From Chloroflexi bacterium TSY (GTDB taxonomy: Bacteria > Chloroflexota > Anaerolineae > Caldilineales > Caldilineaceae), in contig JAHBNG010000128.1 in NCBI GenBank assembly GCA_019217005.1, positions 1 to 43,889 of the forward strand: DNA of 43,889 bases, written 5' to 3'. The notes under the pieces are model-generated. The model was not told the origin of the DNA. It worked only from the letters and a program-made list of their open reading frames with translations, and searched no databases. This document shows, piece by piece, positions 1 to 7,962 of the stretch; position 1 is the stretch's first letter; every line of letters begins with the position of its first letter. A program made the position numbers and the translations under genes.

Positions 1-1014
1 GCTGGCGCGAAGAACGAGCCAGTTGCTGAGAAAAGTAACGAAACCTTTATCACAAGAGCGGCGAGTGGACCGCGGACTTTGCCACTTTGGTTGGTAACGG
101 GAGCCGTGCCAGCTAAAGTCTGGACCATGCTGGAATGGGGGAAGCGGCGGCGATCTTCGCCAAATTTGACCAGCAAAGAGGGAGCCAAGAGCTCTCCTGC
201 GCCCGGCAGGGAAGCAAAAATGGGGTGATCCTCGTGTTGCAGAAAAAGAGAGTTCAACTGTTGGAGTGTTGCTTGCTTGGAGTTGAGGGTATGGAGCAAG
301 AGTCGGGCAAGTTGCTGGGCTTGAACTTGACAAGCTTGGGCAACACCCGGAGCTGAACGGGGATGTTGTGTGGTCAAGGCATCAAAACAGGTGAGCCATT
401 TGGAGGGCTGATTATGTTTATGTTGCTTGAGAAAGACCTGAAATTCATCATAGGTTGCTTTTTCTGCTTGCGGCGACGGATAAGCCAGAATCAGATGAGC
501 TGCAATGGGCGATGGCCAACTAAAGACATTGAGCAAAGCGGGATGGTATCTGAGCAAACAACTACGCAAGCGATTGGAGACAGCAACCGTTTCTTTGCGC
601 CAAAACTCGGTCATGCTCACCACGATGCGCATTTGCTGGAGTAATTCACCCTGGATGCCAAGGATAGAATCGGTGAACATCTGTTCTGACCAGTTCAGCT
701 ATCGTATATGCATCACTTTCATCAGTGCGAGCACCGCTCTGATTGTACCTCGCCGACTTGCTTTGACCACGTTCGGTGGGAGGACATATAGATTTGTATA
801 CCCAGCATCCCATAAGTAGTCAATTATCAGATTATGTGCTGTCTCTAATCCGATTCGACATTTTTCATGGCCGATATCCATCGTCTCACTTTTCTAGTTG
901 CTTAAAATCCACACTATGTTCTATTGTCATGTAGTTAATTCGACGACCGTTTTCATCCGTTATCATTACATCATGTTTTGTTTCACTCCAGTCTATTCCT
1001 ATGAATATCTGCAT
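1..1014 (-). pseudogene. IS110-family transposase remnant, cut by window edge
   Basis: Reading the minus strand from an ATG at 1014 gives a DEDD-transposase start containing GIDWSE, then a stop after about 40 codons. Further homology continues in shifting frames: GLETAHNLIIDYLWDAGY and VLPPNVV near 750-850, a QMRIVVSMTEFW-like stretch near 630, and a Transposase_20-like part with LPGAGE and LAGTAPVTNQSGKVR near 60-210. The same order of motifs occurs in the better-preserved transposase at 1570-2802, so this is a diverged relative in opposite orientation. Several frameshifts and stops make it non-functional. Its C-terminus lies beyond the left edge. Confidence 0.85.
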
Positions 1015-1290
1015 TTTTGACCTCCTCATTCACTTGAGGATTGCCTTTGGTCATTTTTTTCGGACGCTCTTTTCCGTTTTCCTATTATGGCATTCGAGAT
1101 GCTACACGCTTGCGACGGTTCTAGGCGTCGGCTTGGTGGACTGTCCGGGAAGGGCGGTCGCACCGCGGGAAGAGGGCGGTCCTTTTTACCAAGCCGGAGT
1201 TCGATTCCGAGTGACAGCTTCTCTCTTTCTGTCTCTCTCATTCTAACTCCTTTCCTATATTATCTAATAGGTAGAGGGCAGAGATGAGTT
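1015..1290 (-). ncRNA. Candidate relic bridge RNA of decayed IS110 copy
   Basis: This is the minus-strand counterpart of the leader at 1300-1569, directly upstream of the decayed transposase that starts at 1014. It keeps the central GGACTGTCCGGGAAGGGCGG block and the flanking A/T-rich blocks. Because its transposase is dead it is more likely a relic than an active RNA gene. Confidence 0.25.
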
Positions 1291-1525
1291 CGTCAACGAG
1301 GCTGTTCTTGACCTCTTCCTGTTAGGTAATATAGGAAAGGGAGATAAAATAAGGGAAGGCAAAAGCAAGGAAAGCCGAAACTTATTGGACTCTCGACCTG
1401 GCAAAAAGGACCAACCTCTTCGAGCGGTGCGACCGCCCTTCCCGGACAGTCCGCCAGGTCGACGCCGTGCAACGTCGAAAGCGTGCAGCACCTCGAGTGC
1501 CATAACAGGAAAACGGAAAACAGCG
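1085..1525. repeat. Long imperfect inverted repeat between divergent IS110 copies
   Basis: The stretch around 1085-1270 is the reverse complement of about 1323-1500, with roughly three quarters of positions matching. The best block is GGACTGTCCGGGAAGGGCGG at 1139-1158 and its mirror at 1435-1455. A second block is CCTTTCCTATATTA near 1250 and its mirror near 1332-1346. The centre lies near 1290-1300. The arms are the 5' non-coding ends of the two head-to-head IS110-like elements. Short overlapping open frames here are not credible genes. Confidence 0.8.
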
Positions 1526-1569
1526 TCCAAAGTTGAGGAGCTCAGGCGATACGGGAGAGGAGGTCCAAG
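1300..1569 (+). ncRNA. Candidate bridge RNA / left-end leader of IS110 copy
   Basis: In the IS110 group the non-coding region 5' of the transposase encodes a structured bridge RNA that pairs with donor and target DNA (established for IS621). The 5' region here holds several stems: GCGGT-GCG-ACCGC near 1423-1435, CCTGGC/GCCAGG enclosing it (about 1397-1460), and TCGACG/CGTCGA near 1459-1478. The diverged mirror copy at 1015-1290 preserves the same blocks although neither is coding, which suggests selection on RNA or DNA structure. Exact ends and guide loops cannot be set by eye. Confidence 0.35.
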
Positions 1570-2802
1570 ATGAAAGTGAAAATGGGAATCGACTGGAGTG
1601 AAAAGAAACATGATGTGATGATGTTGGATGAGACAGGACGAGCGCTGGGCTATGCGCAGATAGAGCATAGCCAGAAGGGATTTCGCCAAATTGAAGAAAT
1701 GAGAAAGAAGACAGGAGCGAGCCATGATGAAGTGACAGTGGGACTGGAAACAGCGCATAATTTGCTGATTGATTATCTCTGGTCGAGCGGGTACAAGAAT
1801 GTCTATGTGGTGCCGCCGAATGTGGTGAACAAGAGTCGGGAGCGCTATAGTCAAAGTGGTGCGCATAATGATAAGAGTGATGCCTATGTGATAGCAGATT
1901 TGTTGCGGACCGATGTCCATCGATTTTATCCTTGGTCACCTGGCAGTGAATTACTCCAGCAGATGCGAGTGGTCAGCAGTGCCACACAATACTGGACCAA
2001 AGAGACTGTGGCCTTATCCAACCGTCTGCGCGCTTGCCTGTTGCGTTACCATCCGGCGCTGCTTGAGGTCTTCAGCAACTGGCCTTCTCGGATTGCCTGC
2101 CACCTGGTTCTGACCTATCCAACGCCAGAGCATGTGCGCAACTCCACCTATGAAGGCTTCCAAGAGTTTCTCAAGCAGCACCGACATACGCAACCCCGTA
2201 AATGGGTCACTTGTTATGATAAGTTAACCGCCACTTATCCCACATCAGCTCCTGCATTTGTGCCAGCGTATCAACGAGAAGCTCTTCAGCTGGCTGAATG
2301 TCTTTTGCTTGCACTGCGCTATGAACAAGAGACCCTTGACCAGTTACAGTCACTTTTTCTGCAACATCCGGATCAGCATATCTTTGCTTCTTTACCTGGT
2401 GCTGGCCAGCTTTTAGCTCCCAGTCTTCTGGTCAAGTTTGGCGAAGACAGGAAACGCTTTCCCTCTCCCATGAGCCTTCAGTCTCTGGCGGGAACCTGTC
2501 CTGTCACCAAACAAAGTGGCAAAGTCAGAACCGTTCATTTCCGCAGAGCTTGCGATCACGACTTTCGTTATTTTACTCAGCAATTTGCTCGCTGCTCCCG
2601 CAAAGAGTCTTCTTGGGCCGCTGCTTTTTTACACCGCCGCTCGCCAACGCGGTCTCAAAAAAGAGTCATGCTGATCGCACTCTCGCTAATCGCTGGATTT
2701 GCATCATTTGGAAATTGTGGCAAGACAAGAAACCTTATGATGAATCTTTCCATTTGCAGCAACGAGCCCATCGTCGCCAACCTATCGCTTAATTGCTTCT
2801 AA
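1570..2802 (+). pseudogene. IS110-family transposase with frameshifted C-terminus
   Basis: IS110-family transposase (DEDD, RuvC-like N-domain plus Transposase_20 C-domain) that recombines DNA under bridge-RNA guidance. The N-domain shows GIDWSEKKHDV, GLETAHNLLIDYL and the acidic HNDKSDAYV motif. The C-domain shows SLPGAGQLLAPSL and LAGTCPVTKQSGKVR with the conserved serine. AGGAGG lies just before ATG 1570. After SSWAAAF the expected ending (ARQRGLKK, then LANRW and WQDKKPYDE) is spread over two other frames. Reading it needs one T fewer in the T6 run at 2625-2630 and one A fewer in the A6 run at 2657-2662; the natural stop would be about 2792. These are homopolymer indels, so either recent inactivation or consensus error is possible. 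Confidence 0.85.
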
Positions 2803-3205
2803 TTTTTTACTATGTATCGCCTTTGGGTTCCTTGCCTTTGTCCTCATCTATATGTTGACATAACACGCTGCTGGTTCTCTCTATCAGTTCTTCTTCAACG
2901 CGCCCTTTTGGAACTGCCATTACATACAAAGCGTGTCCGGGAAGTTCAACCCCCTCTATTCCGGAAGAGCCCTTAAAATAAATTTGACCGTCTTCAGTCG
3001 GGTAGAAGCGGCAAATCTATTTTAAGGGCTCTACGCGAGATAATGTACTTGACAACGTAGTACGTGATACGTACTGGATCGCTTGACGCACCACGTATCA
3101 CGCACCACGAATTCATCGCTTGTACACTTTGTTGCGAAGACCCATTTTAAGTTACTGAGCGAGTGCTGTATATATAGTGATCGCGAGTAAGGATAGTCAG
3201 AACTG
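2803..3205. other. Intergenic region with two inverted repeats
   Basis: No credible gene is present. It holds a strong hairpin at 2966-3032 (listed separately). It also holds a 10-bp inverted pair CGTGATACGT at 3063-3072 and ACGTATCACG at 3093-3102 in a sequence of repeated ACGTATCACGCACCACG type, which looks like intergenic repeat DNA. The right end of the IS110 element must lie somewhere in 2803-2960 but cannot be placed. Confidence 0.5.
2966..3032. repeat. Long hairpin, 21-bp arms
   Basis: AGAGCCCTTAAAATAAATTT at 2966 pairs with its inverse ending at 3032 (20 of 21 positions). The 25-base loop contains a nested CTTC/GAAG pair. It lies between the IS110 element and the 3' end of the DUF35 gene, so it could be a REP-like element or a terminator for converging transcription. 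No long U-tract follows. Confidence 0.65.
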
Positions 3206-3610
3206 TCATGCCGTCATGGTCACCAATGGTCGAAACTTATAGCCATAAATAATTTGGCCTTCGTCGCCATCTTCACGCAGCTTTCTTGTCACCATTTCAA
3301 CCTTCATACCAATCTCAACTTCGTCTTTATTAACATCTGTCAGTTGCGCCGTCACCATGGGACCTTCTTCAAGTTTAACCAAAGCAACAGTATATGGACT
3401 CTGTTCTTGATAGCCTTGTGGTGTATTGTACATTGTACTAAAGCTATAGATTTCGCCACGTCCGCTCAACGAATGAAGCGGACCTGCGGGCTTTGTACAA
3501 TGGGGGCAAACGTCACGTGGTGGAAAAATATGTTGAGAACAAGAAGGGCAGATTTCCCCAACCAAACTATATCGTTGACCGCGTGTTCGCCATAAATTCG
3601 GTACACCCAT
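3206..3610 (-). CDS. Zn-ribbon/OB-fold protein (DUF35 type), acyl-CoA partner
   Basis: A 134-residue protein with an N-terminal zinc ribbon (ICPSC at about 21-25 and VCPHC at about 34-38) followed by an OB-fold half (GRGEIYSF, YTVALVKLEEGP, GMKVEMV). This is the standard layout of DUF35 proteins. In archaea these bridge acetoacetyl-CoA thiolase and HMG-CoA synthase, passing CoA thioesters between active sites. The thiolase at 4008-5171 on the same strand is the expected partner, about 400 bp upstream. No HMG-CoA synthase is in the window. The family call is secure; the actual substrate is not known. Confidence 0.9.
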   Translation of the reverse strand: MGVPNLWRTRGQRYSLVGEICPSCSQHIFPPRDVCPHCTKPAGPLHSLSGRGEIYSFSTMYNTPQGYQEQSPYTVALVKLEEGPMVTAQLTDVNKDEVEIGMKVEMVTRKLREDGDEGQIIYGYKFRPLVTMTA

Positions 3611-4007
3611 CTTTGCTATTTCCTTTCACAAGTATCATGCGCTTATCACATTTAGTGCTCATCCGAATGTTTTGTGAAAATGCATTCTCACTTGAGAAGC
3701 TGTTTGGACTCACAACCATTTTTCGGATAGTTTCTTAAACCGAGGTTGATTCCTCTTGTGAAAAGAATAGCAAATCGACGCTGCCAATGACTCTCAGTCC
3801 GGTAAATTGCCCCTTTTGATAGGTTTTGACAGCTTTTCTGAGACGATTCCCAAAAAATTAAGCTGCGAATTGATGGATAGGCCCTTAACGGATCAACATC
3901 GACAACTTCTTGTCGATATGAACAAGATCGTTGAGTGGTACCGCAAGGTCCTTGTTTGGGCCTGCAATTGTGCAGGCCCAAACAAATCGACGCTCATTTC
4001 CAAACAA
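3611..4007. other. Intergenic, no gene recognised; contains a hairpin
   Basis: The space between the thiolase and DUF35 genes is unusually wide for this pair. An open frame of 97 codons on the minus strand (3688-3981) has no recognisable motif and is rich in rare-looking composition, so I do not call it. The only clear structure is the hairpin at 3952-3985. Confidence 0.5.
3952..3985 (-). terminator. Perfect 15-bp hairpin after the thiolase gene
   Basis: TTGTTTGGGCCTGCA (3952-3966) pairs perfectly with TGCAGGCCCAAACAA (3971-3985) around a 4-base loop. It starts 23 bases beyond the thiolase stop. There is no following U-run on either strand, so it may stabilise the 3' end or pause polymerase rather than act as a classic intrinsic terminator. 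Confidence 0.5.
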
Positions 4008-5171
4008 TCATGTTCCCAAAATATGGGTCACGATCGTTGCACCGCTTCCGCCAATGTTTTGCGCCATACCAATCCGAGCATTTTTTACTTGATTTGTGCC
4101 GGCAGTTTCAGTCAACTGCTGTACTGCTTCAACGATTTGGTAAAGTCCGGTTGCGCCAACGGGATGTCCACGGCTCTTCAATCCACCCATTGTGCTAATT
4201 GGTAGCTTCCCCTTGATTCCGATTATGTTGTCTTGGGCCATGCGCCATCCTTCGCCCCGTCGGGCGAATCCGGTTGCCTCTAAGCTTAAAGCACTCATAA
4301 TCGTAAAGGCATCATGCACCTCAAAGAGATCGATGTCATCTGGTGTCACTTTGGCATGTAAATAGGCTTTTTGGCTACTGATGTAGGCCGCTTCTAAAAA
4401 GAGGGGATCTTGCCGATCATGAACCGCCAATGTGTCGTTGGCGCTTGCGCTCGCCAGGATATGCACTGCGCCACGATGATGCCTCGTCGTGAATTCTTTG
4501 ACCCGTTCTGTAGGCACCAAGACAACAGCTGCAGCACCATCACAAACGGGGCTGCTATCCATAATATTGATCGGTGTCGCAATGACTGGGGCATTCATAT
4601 AGGTTTTGTGATCGATCTCCTGCTGAAACATGGCGTTGACGTTGTTCACACCGTTGCGGTGTGCATTGATGCTAAACCCGGCAAATGCATCCATCGGCAC
4701 ATCATATTCGTGCATATAGCGCTGCATAACGAGCGCATTGAGACTCACAAAACTGACTCCATGTAGTGCTTCATATTCAGCGTCAGATGCCGTGGCCAAC
4801 CCTGCCGTTGTATCTTTGCCAACCGTGTCGGTCATTTTTTCCACACCCGTCACAATCACCACATCATGCATCCCACTTGCCACGGCCATGGTGCCAATCC
4901 GCAATGCAGAGGCGGCACTTGCACAGGCCGCTTCGACCTTTGCCGCTTCGATTCCGCGTAACCCACAGAAATCTGCTATCAACGTGGCCAGATGTTCTTG
5001 CTCTAACAAACTCCCACTTAGCATATTGCCAACAAAGAGCGCATCTGCACCTTCAATTCCAGCGTCTTTCATGGCAGCCGAAACAGCGTCATAGGCAATA
5101 TGACGAACCGAACGGTTCCAAAGCTCTCCAACTGGTGATTGTCCAATTCCAACAATTGATACACTGCGCAT
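4008..5171 (-). CDS. SCP2-type thiolase (acetyl-CoA acetyltransferase family)
   Basis: A 387-residue thiolase-fold enzyme of the SCP2/archaeal acetoacetyl-CoA thiolase type. The nucleophilic cysteine sits in EAACASAASAL (about C83). The histidine motif is FEVHDAFT, and the C-terminal loop is KSRGHPVGATG, whose usual cysteine-bearing loop is GGSGATI here as in this subfamily. The family condenses two acetyl-CoA or cleaves acetoacetyl-CoA and commonly works with a DUF35 protein, present downstream at 3206-3610. The start follows the AlbA_2-type regulator by 10 bases, suggesting co-transcription from the elp3 side. A mevalonate or a fatty-acid role cannot be told apart here. Confidence 0.9.
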   Translation of the reverse strand: MRSVSIVGIGQSPVGELWNRSVRHIAYDAVSAAMKDAGIEGADALFVGNMLSGSLLEQEHLATLIADFCGLRGIEAAKVEAACASAASALRIGTMAVASGMHDVVIVTGVEKMTDTVGKDTTAGLATASDAEYEALHGVSFVSLNALVMQRYMHEYDVPMDAFAGFSINAHRNGVNNVNAMFQQEIDHKTYMNAPVIATPINIMDSSPVCDGAAAVVLVPTERVKEFTTRHHRGAVHILASASANDTLAVHDRQDPLFLEAAYISSQKAYLHAKVTPDDIDLFEVHDAFTIMSALSLEATGFARRGEGWRMAQDNIIGIKGKLPISTMGGLKSRGHPVGATGLYQIVEAVQQLTETAGTNQVKNARIGMAQNIGGSGATIVTHILGT

Positions 5172-5181
5172 AGATGATTCC

Positions 5182-6642
5182 TCATTTCAATATATAATAT
5201 GTGGCCCGTTTCTCTCCAATCCGTAACAATAAGTTCTTGTTCACCAAATCCGCCAGTTCACGCCGAATGGTTTCGGCACTAACATCAGGAACCAGTGCCT
5301 GAAATTCGCTATTGGTGATGCGGCCATGCTCGTGTACGTGAGCCATCGCCTGTTCCTGTCGTTCATTGAGGAAAAGATGCTGCCAGAGCTGTTGCCTTGG
5401 TTCCTCGCTAACCAAATCATCGCTCGCGGATTGAAGCGTCACGCGGAATCCCGCAGCAGTCTCTTCAAAGAGAGGGGCGGGTAGACCGGCATCGCTCATC
5501 GTTGCAATCATCCGGTCGATACCATATCCCAATCGCTCGATATAGCCCAAATCGGTCAGGATGGCCACGATCGCCTCGTTGCGACTGAAGCGCTCATCGA
5601 CAAGATTATCAAGCGTGACATGGCCAGGGAGACGACCAGGGCTGTAGACTTCCATGCGATCGCTAAACATGAGCAAACGAATTCCCTCACCTCGAATGCT
5701 ATAATTTCGATGTGCTATAGCGTTCACAATTGCCTCGCGTACGACAGCAATCGGATATTCCGTGCTCTCTTCTCGGGTCATTGCCGTGATCTTCATGCCA
5801 CGACGCATGTTACTACTGACAAACGCTTCGGCTTGGCGAATTTGTTCCGGTAATGTGCCGATGATATCCTGCCTCACAAACTCGTCGCTCATCGTCGGGC
5901 CGGCATAACGCACACAAATGATTTCGGCACTTGGCATAAATCGTTGTGGATGACGACCAAAGAGCAGCAATCCGGCAATTGTCGGAACCGGAATTTCATT
6001 CTCTGTACGCTCGGAAACGCAGCCACGTGAGAGCAATACGTGTAGGGCATCTTCGTCTGGTGGTGCACTAATTCTATCGAGATAGCGTTCTACTCGTTGC
6101 GGATCGAGATCATCCAAAACAGCATTTTCACAGGGGGTGCTCTCAAAGCTTGCTTCACCCCGTTCCAAGATTAAATTGCGTAGTTCTGGGGTTGTCAAAG
6201 GGCGATTCTGACTATCCGCGCGCGTGAGATAACGACCTTGCAAGCTATAGATGTGAGGCAGCCCCGATGGCACTTCAACGACAACAATTGTGCCAGGTTG
6301 ATTGGATTGCTGGTCGATTGGATTGCTGATTGAATTCTCTGGTGTGGATATGTTGATGATTTGAGGGCTGGGTAGGATTAGAGGGGGATCGGTCAATAAA
6401 CTAACGTCCATGATCATGTCGCGCATAGCTTGTACATCAAACTCTGCCTGCGGTGTACCATTCTTTGTAACACCAAACAACAGATAGCCGCCATGAGTAT
6501 TTGCCAGCGCAGCCAATGTCTCTGACAAGGCACGTTTGGATGCTTTTGCCGAAACAAAAGCAACCCGTTCAGACTGGCCACTCTGCAAGAGTGTCTTTAG
6601 CTCATTTTCTGAAATCGTTGCGTGATGACGTTGGATTATCAT
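5182..6642 (-). CDS. AlbA_2 / HATPase_c_4 / winged-helix regulator
   Basis: A 486-residue protein of the family often called ATP-dependent DNA helicase RecG-related or divergent AAA-4 protein. Residues about 10-165 form an AlbA_2 (Schlafen-like) module ([40 protein letters not shown]) with a 25-residue polar insertion. Residues about 260-400 form a GHKL-type ATPase-like module ([41 protein letters not shown]). The last 70 residues look like a winged helix ([25 protein letters not shown]). It probably binds DNA and regulates transcription in response to a nucleotide. It sits 10-15 bases from both neighbours, so it is likely in one operon with thiolase and lipoprotein. No helicase motifs are present. 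Confidence 0.85.
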   Translation of the reverse strand: MIIQRHHATISENELKTLLQSGQSERVAFVSAKASKRALSETLAALANTHGGYLLFGVTKNGTPQAEFDVQAMRDMIMDVSLLTDPPLILPSPQIINISTPENSISNPIDQQSNQPGTIVVVEVPSGLPHIYSLQGRYLTRADSQNRPLTTPELRNLILERGEASFESTPCENAVLDDLDPQRVERYLDRISAPPDEDALHVLLSRGCVSERTENEIPVPTIAGLLLFGRHPQRFMPSAEIICVRYAGPTMSDEFVRQDIIGTLPEQIRQAEAFVSSNMRRGMKITAMTREESTEYPIAVVREAIVNAIAHRNYSIRGEGIRLLMFSDRMEVYSPGRLPGHVTLDNLVDERFSRNEAIVAILTDLGYIERLGYGIDRMIATMSDAGLPAPLFEETAAGFRVTLQSASDDLVSEEPRQQLWQHLFLNERQEQAMAHVHEHGRITNSEFQALVPDVSAETIRRELADLVNKNLLLRIGEKRATYYILK

Positions 6643-6657
6643 AGACCGATAGATCTG

Positions 6658-7962
6658 TTATGAACGACGCTCAACAATCTCATGGCAATTGACACTAGCC
6701 ATTCCTTCCGGTACCTGAATTGGATCGACTCCGGTCACAAAGAGCCGATCCGTCGTACGTTCTGCCTGACTTGGTGGTTTGTGACGCAACGTAAAATAGT
6801 AAGCTTGTGCCCCCAATGTGCCAATGACTTTGGCACACACGTGTGTATCCAATAGGGCACGCTGACCGTTTTGGGTGTCGGCAAACTCGGTTGTCCTTTG
6901 ACCGATTGCTTCATCTACCCGTAAAGTGTTCCCCGCTTCACTGGTCAACTGGCGAAAAGTTTGCACGATTCGCTCACGATCGGCTAGAGACAAATCTGAA
7001 TCGAGCAGTGGGCTCTCCACGTTAGGATTCTGCAAAAAGGCCAACACGACTCCTTCAGGATAAAAAGGAAAGGTCGGTGTGCCATTGCAGAAGTGCAATC
7101 CTTCTGGGGTTTGCTGATAATGAATAGCCTGGTCATCGACGACTGTCAAACTAGGGTGTGCACCATCTGTGCGTGTATAAAGAATCTGATAACAGAATAG
7201 GCTACGGTCATTCAACGGATGATGACCACGGAATGTAAGGGGTGGCGCAGTTTCAGCACTTTGGGTATCCCGATAAACAAAGTCAAAGAGGTATCCTGGA
7301 ACAACGACTTGAAATAATCCATATCCCTCATATAGGCCACGCCACCAGACAAATGTTATGCGTTTGATTCCATCATAGATGACCAGCTCGTCAGGAATTG
7401 GTGTTCCATCTTCACGTAATTCTGGCTCTGTTGTTCGATTGACTTGATGGACAGCTAAATTTTGCAGCGTACCAGGTGAGGCAACAAATCCTTGGCCCAT
7501 GCCGGGTAAATAACTAGGCAAAACACGATAGGGGACATAAAGCACACTCGGCTGATTGGGAATCGAGATGGGATCCATGCCTCGTGTGACAAAGGTTGCT
7601 GAATCTTGAAAATCATAGATCACTGCACCGATTGGGCTATTATCGTAAGTATAAAAGACAAGAAATTCATCCTCTACATCCCCATCAATGTTGATCCATT
7701 GGGAATTATCTGCGATCACCCAATCGATTGGCAAAAAGTCGGTTAACTCGGGGTGTGGGGCAACAGGCGTGCTGGTGATGCCAAAACAGCCGCTGATGGT
7801 GAGCAACAAAATCAAACAGATCACATAACCTGTTATACGTATGACACAAGGCACTAAAGCCATTGTGGATAGTGGATAGTGGATAGTGGATAGAACGAAT
7901 TGTCCACAACGATTTCGGCGCAGTTCCATCATTCTCTTCCCAAATCCCTCTTCCTCAATCAC
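6658..7962 (-). CDS. Predicted lipoprotein, unknown function
   Basis: I do not recognise a family. The protein has a hydrophobic stretch ending in LTISGC, a lipobox, so it is likely a lipid-anchored extracytoplasmic protein of about 375 mature residues. The longest frame opens with GTG at 7962, overlapping the elp3 stop by the GTGA tetranucleotide. The first 33 codons include a translated heptamer repeat, however, and an ATG at 7863 would give a normal signal peptide directly. Codons before 7863 may therefore be untranslated. Mature sequence has YDGIKRITFVWW and FDFVYRDTQS stretches with no known catalytic motif. The overlap suggests translational coupling to elp3. Confidence 0.7.
   Translation of the reverse strand: MIEEEGFGKRMMELRRNRCGQFVLSTIHYPLSTMALVPCVIRITGYVICLILLLTISGCFGITSTPVAPHPELTDFLPIDWVIADNSQWINIDGDVEDEFLVFYTYDNSPIGAVIYDFQDSATFVTRGMDPISIPNQPSVLYVPYRVLPSYLPGMGQGFVASPGTLQNLAVHQVNRTTEPELREDGTPIPDELVIYDGIKRITFVWWRGLYEGYGLFQVVVPGYLFDFVYRDTQSAETAPPLTFRGHHPLNDRSLFCYQILYTRTDGAHPSLTVVDDQAIHYQQTPEGLHFCNGTPTFPFYPEGVVLAFLQNPNVESPLLDSDLSLADRERIVQTFRQLTSEAGNTLRVDEAIGQRTTEFADTQNGQRALLDTHVCAKVIGTLGAQAYYFTLRHKPPSQAERTTDRLFVTGVDPIQVPEGMASVNCHEIVERRS
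7865..7892. repeat. Four tandem copies of the heptamer GTGGATA
   Basis: Exact 7-base units occupy 7865-7871, 7872-7878, 7879-7885 and 7886-7892, immediately upstream of ATG 7863 on the minus strand. When translated in the long lipoprotein frame they read STIHYPLST. Such short arrays can expand or contract by slippage and shift the frame of any upstream start. Confidence 0.9.

Noticed and set aside
1190..1215. GGAGTTCGATTCCGAG resembling a tRNA T-arm
   Set aside because: No acceptor, D or anticodon stems can be built around it, and it lies inside the IS110 inverted repeat.
1264..1939. Two long overlapping minus-strand open frames (about 185 and 218 codons)
   Set aside because: They run antisense across the IS110 leader and transposase start, have repetitive His/Ser/Leu composition and match no family; they are shadows of the plus-strand gene.
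3688..3981. 97-codon minus-strand frame between thiolase and DUF35 genes
   Set aside because: No motif, no ribosome site noted, and it covers the perfect hairpin at 3952-3985; composition does not look coding.
7865..7892. Heptamer array as a CRISPR-like repeat
   Set aside because: Units are directly tandem with no spacers.
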